DNA from: Vibrio sonorensis
GTDB lineage: Bacteria > Pseudomonadota > Gammaproteobacteria > Enterobacterales > Vibrionaceae
NCBI RefSeq assembly: GCF_001854765.1
Contig: NZ_LJJE01000036.1
Coordinates: 186,001 to 250,000, forward strand
Reading direction: 5' to 3'
Length of the DNA: 64,000 nucleotides
The position numbers and the translations under genes were made by a program. Below are positions 62,733 to 64,000 of the stretch, one piece after another (within the stretch, counting starts at the first letter, position 1; every line of letters begins with the position of its first letter). Below the pieces are notes generated by a model. That model had not been told where the DNA came from, did not search any database, and worked only from the letters and a program-made list of their open reading frames with translations.

Positions 62733-62780
62733 ATGAATACAGCATCTATTATCGAGCGAATTATTATCATCATTTCCTAG
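62733..62780 (+). CDS. Isoleucine-rich leader peptide of ileS
   Basis: Fifteen codons, MNTASIIERIIIIIS then TAG, with seven isoleucine codons, five of them in a row (ATT ATT ATC ATC ATT). It is followed within thirty bases by a terminator and then by isoleucyl-tRNA synthetase. That is the layout of a ribosome-mediated attenuator that senses charged tRNA-Ile. The promoter appears to start transcription at the ATG, so translation may be leaderless; an ATG at 62715 in frame would lie inside the promoter. Confidence 0.8.
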   Translation: MNTASIIERIIIIIS

Positions 62781-62819
62781 AAATGGTGGGTTCGGCTGTA
62801 CAACAAATTCAAACCCGCC
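62769..62819 (+). promoter_or_regulatory. Protector and antiterminator helices of the ileS attenuator
   Basis: Protector hairpin: ATCATTTC (62769-62776) pairs with GAAATGGT (62780-62787). Antiterminator: GGTGGGTT (62785-62792) pairs with AACCCGCC (62812-62819), eight pairs including one U-G. The two share 62785-62787, and the antiterminator uses the left arm of the terminator, so the three helices are mutually exclusive in pairs as required for attenuation. Confidence 0.72.
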
Positions 62820-62835
62820 TAAGAGGCGGGTTTTT
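62811..62835 (+). terminator. Attenuator terminator of ileS
   Basis: AAACCCGCCT (62811-62820), loop AAG, AGGCGGGTTT (62824-62833) then T to 62835: a perfect 10-bp GC-rich stem with T tract, 31 bases beyond the leader stop codon. Confidence 0.92.
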
Positions 62836-62865
62836 AATAACAGCCTCTTAGGAAACAAAAGAGGC
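62818..62865 (+). promoter_or_regulatory. Shine-Dalgarno sequestering switch before ileS
   Basis: AAGAGGC occurs at 62821-62827 and again at 62859-62865, where it contains the ribosome site of ileS. GCCTCTT at 62843-62849 can pair with either copy. The pairing with the upstream copy extends to ten bases (62818-62827 with 62843-62852), longer than the 7-bp pairing that hides the ribosome site. Confidence 0.62.
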
Positions 62866-62869
62866 AAAA

Positions 62870-64000
62870 ATGACAACTTCAGATAATTCACAAAGCAAAG
62901 CCCATGCTTTTTCCTTTGTTGATGCCGAGCACCAGGTGCTCAAGTTTGGAAAGAGAAAAATATTTTCAGAAATCGTTGGAGCAGTCCTCAGACAAACCTG
63001 AGTACGTATTCTACGATGGTCCTCCGTTTGCAACTGGTCTTCCTCACCATGGCCACCTTGTCGCATCTACTATTAAAGACATTATTCCACGTTACCAAAC
63101 TATGCTTGGTCGACATGTTGAGCGTCGTTTTGGTTGGGACTGTCACGGTCTGCCTATCGAACACGAAATTGACAAATCATTGGGCATGTCTGCAAAAGAG
63201 GCGGTGGAGTCGTTAGGTATTTCGCGATACAACAACGAATGTCGCGGAATTGTCCAACGTTATACTCAAGAGTGGGAAAAAACGGTGAGTCGCCTAGGGC
63301 GCTGGGTCGACTTCGAGAATGACTACCGAACAATGGAACCGTGGTTTATGGAAACGGTTTGGTGGGTATTCAAACAGCTTTGGGACAAAGGACTTGTCTA
63401 TAAAGGCGAAAAAGTGGTTGCGTACTCCACGGAGTTAGAAACGGTTCTGTCTAACTTTGAAGCCTCGTCTAACTATAAAGATGTTCAAGATCCAGCGGTA
63501 ACCGTTTTGTTCAAATTGGAAGACGAAGACGCTTACATTGCTGCATGGACGACCACACCTTGGACCTTGCCGTCAAACCTCGCACTCTGTGTTGGCCCAG
63601 ATATCGATTACATTAAGGTCAAAGACGAAGAAAGAGGCAAAGCGATCTGGATTGCAGAAGCGTTAAAAGAGTCTTTGTATAAAGACGTTGAGCTGGAAAT
63701 CCTAGAGCGAGTAAAAGGACAAGAACTGGCGGAAAGACGCTACCAGCCACTGTTCCCATATTTCCAAAAGCTTGCTGACAATGGCGCGTTTAAAGTCATG
63801 TCTGATGACTATGTTTCAACGGAAAGTGGTACGGGTATCGTACATATGGCCCCGGCGTTTGGTGAAGACGACCAAAGGGTATGTAAAGAGCACGGTTTGA
63901 CGGAGAGTGTTTGCCCGTTAGATAGCCGCGGTCGTTTCACTGACGCTGTTACGGATTTTGCAAACCAATATGTAAAAGATGCTGATAAGGGTATTATCAA
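62870..64000 (+). CDS. ileS: Isoleucyl-tRNA synthetase, type 2 (eukaryote-like), frameshifted and cut by the window end
   Basis: Class I synthetase charging tRNA-Ile. After MTTSDNSQSKAHAFSFVDAEHQVLKF the frame fails: one base is missing near 62945-62948 (TTTT to TTT) and one near 62967 (CC to C). Restored, it reads FWKEKNIFQKSLEQ and continues to FATGLPHHGHLVASTIKDII and RHVERRFGWDCHGLPIEHEIDK. The signature HHGH is the canonical HxGH. These segments match eukaryotic cytosolic and bacterial type 2 IleRS rather than the E. coli type; type 2 enzymes tolerate mupirocin better. An editing domain begins about residue 200. Regulation by the attenuator upstream is strongly suggested. Confidence 0.88.

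Noticed and set aside
62780..62870. T-box riboswitch before ileS
   Set aside because: There is a terminator, but no T-box consensus or specifier stem; the Ile-rich leader ORF explains the terminator better.
62930..62975. Programmed frameshifting in ileS
   Set aside because: Two separate shifts are needed within about 25 bases, with no slippery sequence or stimulatory structure, and many unrelated genes here show the same kind of one-base loss.

Overview
The window looks like Vibrionaceae DNA, most likely Vibrio and probably the accessory-rich second chromosome. The reasons are a UhpA/UhpB pair next to a three-gene AfuABC-type ABC transporter (an arrangement I recall from V. cholerae chromosome 2), a chromosomal carbenicillinase-type class A beta-lactamase with an RSG motif, a Fur-controlled fumC, a Cry-DASH plus iron-sulfur photolyase pair, and moderate base composition. 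No rRNA, tRNA, IS element, integrase or CRISPR array was seen. Placement is inference from gene content.

Layout. 1-8 kb: MarR-GNAT fusion, then (all minus) uhpA, uhpB, a structured leader, afuA, afuB, afuC, a likely hexose-phosphate uptake module. 8-15 kb: sugar O-acetyltransferase, HIT protein, NlpA/MetQ-type lipoprotein, NUDIX-GNAT-GNAT cluster and two alpha/beta hydrolases, the second behind a perfect LexA box. 15.4-19.5 kb: Cry-DASH, FeS photolyase, LysE exporter. 19.7-27.8 kb: small exported and membrane proteins, a chitin-binding-like protein, a second LexA box ahead of GNAT-nucleotidyltransferase-VOC genes, a membrane protein/HlyD pair, LysR and YitT. 28.6-37.1 kb: RND efflux pair, EEP hydrolase, ABC-2 exporter operon. 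37.3-39.2 kb: Fur-box-controlled small gene plus fumC. 39.3-44.5 kb: HAD phosphatase and a LacI-regulated lactose/cellobiose-type PTS operon with a TIM-barrel-like protein. 45-52 kb: arylamine N-acetyltransferase, two beta-lactamase-fold proteins, LysR/EamA pair, thioesterase, metallo-beta-lactamase-fold hydrolase. 52-62.5 kb: large lipoprotein, long RluA-type enzyme, siderophore-interacting protein, LysE/Lrp pair, chemoreceptor, RhlE-like helicase. 62.7-64 kb: an ileS gene of the eukaryote-like type 2, cut by the window end.

The most interesting element is upstream of ileS. A TTGACA/TATTTT promoter leads into a 15-residue leader peptide with seven isoleucines (MNTASIIERIIIIIS), followed by mutually exclusive protector, antiterminator and terminator helices. 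Past the terminator, a repeated heptamer lets the freed terminator arm capture an anti-Shine-Dalgarno segment. The architecture is that of a ribosome-stalling attenuator that would sense charged tRNA-Ile and may gate both transcription and translation. A second RNA candidate is a three-helix element ahead of afuA.

A caution runs through the window: at least ten single-base disruptions, every one equivalent to loss of one base, break otherwise intact genes (uhpB, a GNAT, hlyD, an ABC-2 permease, lysR, a lipoprotein, lrp, an MCP, and ileS twice). Their uniform direction and scatter point to sequencing undercalls rather than gene decay, so I describe these genes as single reading units with a frameshift.
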